Assembly (NCBI GenBank): GCA_030630585.1
Contig: DAOVMU010000113.1
Coordinates: 1-5,360 of the forward strand
From: Candidatus Bathyarchaeota archaeon
Lineage (GTDB): Archaea > Thermoproteota > Bathyarchaeia > Bathyarchaeales > Bathycorpusculaceae
Direction of reading: 5' to 3'
Length of the DNA stretch: 5,360 bases
The notes beneath the pieces were generated by a model. That model was not told where the DNA came from, did not search any database, and saw only the letters and a list, made by a program, of their open reading frames with translations. The position numbers and the translations under genes are program-made. Shown one piece after another: positions 3,903 through 5,360 of the stretch (position 1 is the stretch's first letter; each line of letters begins with the position of its first letter).

Positions 3903-5360
3903 TTATATTCTGGTTCTGTATCTGTCCATTAGTTCCTGTTTTTTGGCTTTGTTCCATCCGCTCACTGCTTGGTAATAGCCTGTTACTCTGGACCACCATT
4001 CTACTTTGTTGGAGCCACAGTAGGGGCACTTCTCAAAAATGGGCGAAGTAACTTTTCCACAGTCGCTGCAGACAGTTAAGTCCTTAGTGTATGCGAAGTA
4101 GCCTATGTTGCTTTTAGTGGTGATTCTCTTGGTTAGTTTATAGAGGGCTTCAGGGTCTGGAGAAGCGTCTCCCAGCCACACATGGAACATGTTCCCTCCA
4201 TTCAAGAGGGGAAAGAACTTCTGCTCAAGATCTAGCCGATCAAACAAACCCATATTAGCCTTCACATCAACGTGAGTTCCGTTGGTGTAATAGACAGGAA
4301 CATCCTTCTTCCTGTCAGCAAGAAGAAAGTTGGCTTGCTTTATATCTCCCTTAACAAGCTTCTCCGCATTGTCCCGGTAACGGTCTGTTAGAAGGTCAGC
4401 TATGGCGAATGTCTGGGCTGTGGATTCAGCTGGTGTCCTAGCTAGGGAGATTTTGTAGCCGCTTCTTTTCTCCAGCACTTTCTTGTATTTCTGCATCTCC
4501 AGAATCAGCTTGACCAGAATCTTGACTGCTTCCGGATTTTCGTGCAGTTGATAACCAGTGTGATACTGAGCCATCTCGTTTCCGCCCACAAAACCGATCG
4601 TGAAGCTTAGTTGATCAAAGTCCACAGCCTGAGTTCCCTTCTCGCCAGTTCGTGGATCCAAGGGTCGTTGGGTGGCGAAGGGTATCCGATTGTGCTTCAA
4701 GGCAAGGTTCATCCATTTCTTCTTTGCTTTGAACACGTCAAGAGCTAAATCCATCAGTCTGCGGCTCTCCTCGAAGAGCTTCTCATCATCTCCATTGGCG
4801 TTGTAAGCCATTCTTGGAAGATTCAGACTTGCAACTTGCCAGCTTCCCATGGTGAAATGTTTTCCGTTGTTGAAGTTGAGCTTATCGTAGAAGTCTGGGC
4901 TGTCTTCAGGAGTTTCAACAAAACAGTATGCGCAGCACTGGTAACAGGAGACTCCTTTGCCGTAGCCCCTGTAAGCAGGCATCATGTTGTCGAAGTAGGG
5001 CATCCCAAACTTGGCTACAACCTTGTGGACGTCAAGCCACAAATCGTCGTATTCAGGCTTGAAAAACTCGGGACTTAAAGAGTTCTCAAGTTTCGGAAAG
5101 TTGAATGGTTTTCCCCAGTAATCGCCTTTGCCAGCCACATCGTAAAGGGCTCGGAACATGAGGCGAACTTCATCCTCATAAGTTCCGTAAACGTCCGGTC
5201 CAACATGCCCATGCATCACAATAGGAACGTCTCTCCACAGCTCAGGAACCCCAGGCTGCACCTGAATATTACTGAAAACCAGCTGCCCTCCCCTAGCCAC
5301 ATAAGCCTGAGTGTACTCAAAGAACATCATCTGCATAAGCTGCTTAACCCGCTTGTAGCT
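3903..5360 (-). CDS. nrdD: Anaerobic (class III) ribonucleoside-triphosphate reductase, C-terminal part
   Basis: NrdD makes deoxyribonucleotides from ribonucleoside triphosphates without oxygen, using a glycyl radical installed by the radical SAM activase NrdG (not in this window). The frame is open through the right edge (eight more codons, SYKRVKQL, before the first internal ATG at 5336), so the N-terminal part, including any ATP-cone, lies outside. About 485 residues are present of the roughly 700 usual. Numbering from the ATG at 5336: ARGGQLVFSNI (14-24) is the conserved barrel segment; SCYQCCAYCF (130-139) has the cysteine pair where the thiyl-radical cysteine is expected; ARTPAEST (299-306) and YTNGTHVDV (350-358) are family motifs; CSDC and CPYC (C423, C426, C437, C440) form the zinc site; and RVTGYYQAVSGWN (450-462) carries the radical glycine G453. 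The C-terminus is intact. Sampled lines are richer in G+C than the radical SAM genes, which fits a resident housekeeping gene. Confidence 0.95.
   Translation of the reverse strand, partial: SYKRVKQLMQMMFFEYTQAYVARGGQLVFSNIQVQPGVPELWRDVPIVMHGHVGPDVYGTYEDEVRLMFRALYDVAGKGDYWGKPFNFPKLENSLSPEFFKPEYDDLWLDVHKVVAKFGMPYFDNMMPAYRGYGKGVSCYQCCAYCFVETPEDSPDFYDKLNFNNGKHFTMGSWQVASLNLPRMAYNANGDDEKLFEESRRLMDLALDVFKAKKKWMNLALKHNRIPFATQRPLDPRTGEKGTQAVDFDQLSFTIGFVGGNEMAQYHTGYQLHENPEAVKILVKLILEMQKYKKVLEKRSGYKISLARTPAESTAQTFAIADLLTDRYRDNAEKLVKGDIKQANFLLADRKKDVPVYYTNGTHVDVKANMGLFDRLDLEQKFFPLLNGGNMFHVWLGDASPDPEALYKLTKRITTKSNIGYFAYTKDLTVCSDCGKVTSPIFEKCPYCGSNKVEWWSRVTGYYQAVSGWNKAKKQELMDRYRTRI

Noticed and set aside
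3593..4051. 152-codon open frame on the + strand across the gap and the end of nrdD
   Set aside because: About 150 bases overlap the confident nrdD C-terminus, including its glycyl-radical region, on the opposite strand. It has no ribosome binding site and no recognisable domain.
1..5360. CRISPR arrays, tRNA or rRNA genes, insertion sequences
   Set aside because: No regularly spaced repeats, no tRNA T-arm pattern outside coding sequence, no rRNA-like stretch, and no transposase or terminal repeats were seen.

Overview
The window looks like a piece of chromosome from a strict anaerobe, most likely an archaeon. The signs are an oxygen-sensitive class III ribonucleotide reductase, a desulforedoxin-type iron protein, two radical SAM/SPASM enzymes, frequent GTG and TTG starts, and a T-run terminator. 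The archaeal assignment is an inference from style and gene mix. No rRNA, tRNA or other lineage marker is present, and an anaerobic bacterium is not excluded.

Layout, left to right. Bases 1-67 hold two inverted repeats and a strong ribosome binding site. They lead into a 38-codon desulforedoxin-like gene on the + strand (68-184), whose fourth iron-binding cysteine is replaced by tyrosine. A hairpin plus T-run (224-250) closes this unit. Everything else lies on the - strand and converges on that terminator. Read in the direction of transcription these are: the C-terminal two thirds of nrdD (5360 to 3903, cut by the right edge); a 339-base gap (3902-3564); a first radical SAM/SPASM protein (3563-2472); a second radical SAM protein with a C-terminal cysteine cluster (2457-1408, 14 bases after the first); and a polytopic membrane protein of the flippase-like LPG-synthase-TM/UPF0104 family (1334-261).

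The two radical SAM genes are almost certainly co-transcribed, and the membrane protein gene is probably in the same unit. Together they resemble a small modification-plus-membrane module whose substrate cannot be read from the sequence. The gap in front of them is the least explained part. On the - strand it carries a hairpin whose 5' arm (CTCCAG) pairs with the arm containing a near-perfect Shine-Dalgarno sequence. That site is followed by a 14-codon open frame (MLKEASVKILINDY) ending 35 bases before the first radical SAM start. It could be a regulatory leader peptide, a very short modification substrate, or chance.

Sampled stretches of the radical SAM genes are clearly more AT-rich than sampled stretches of nrdD, which fits a separately acquired module beside a housekeeping gene.
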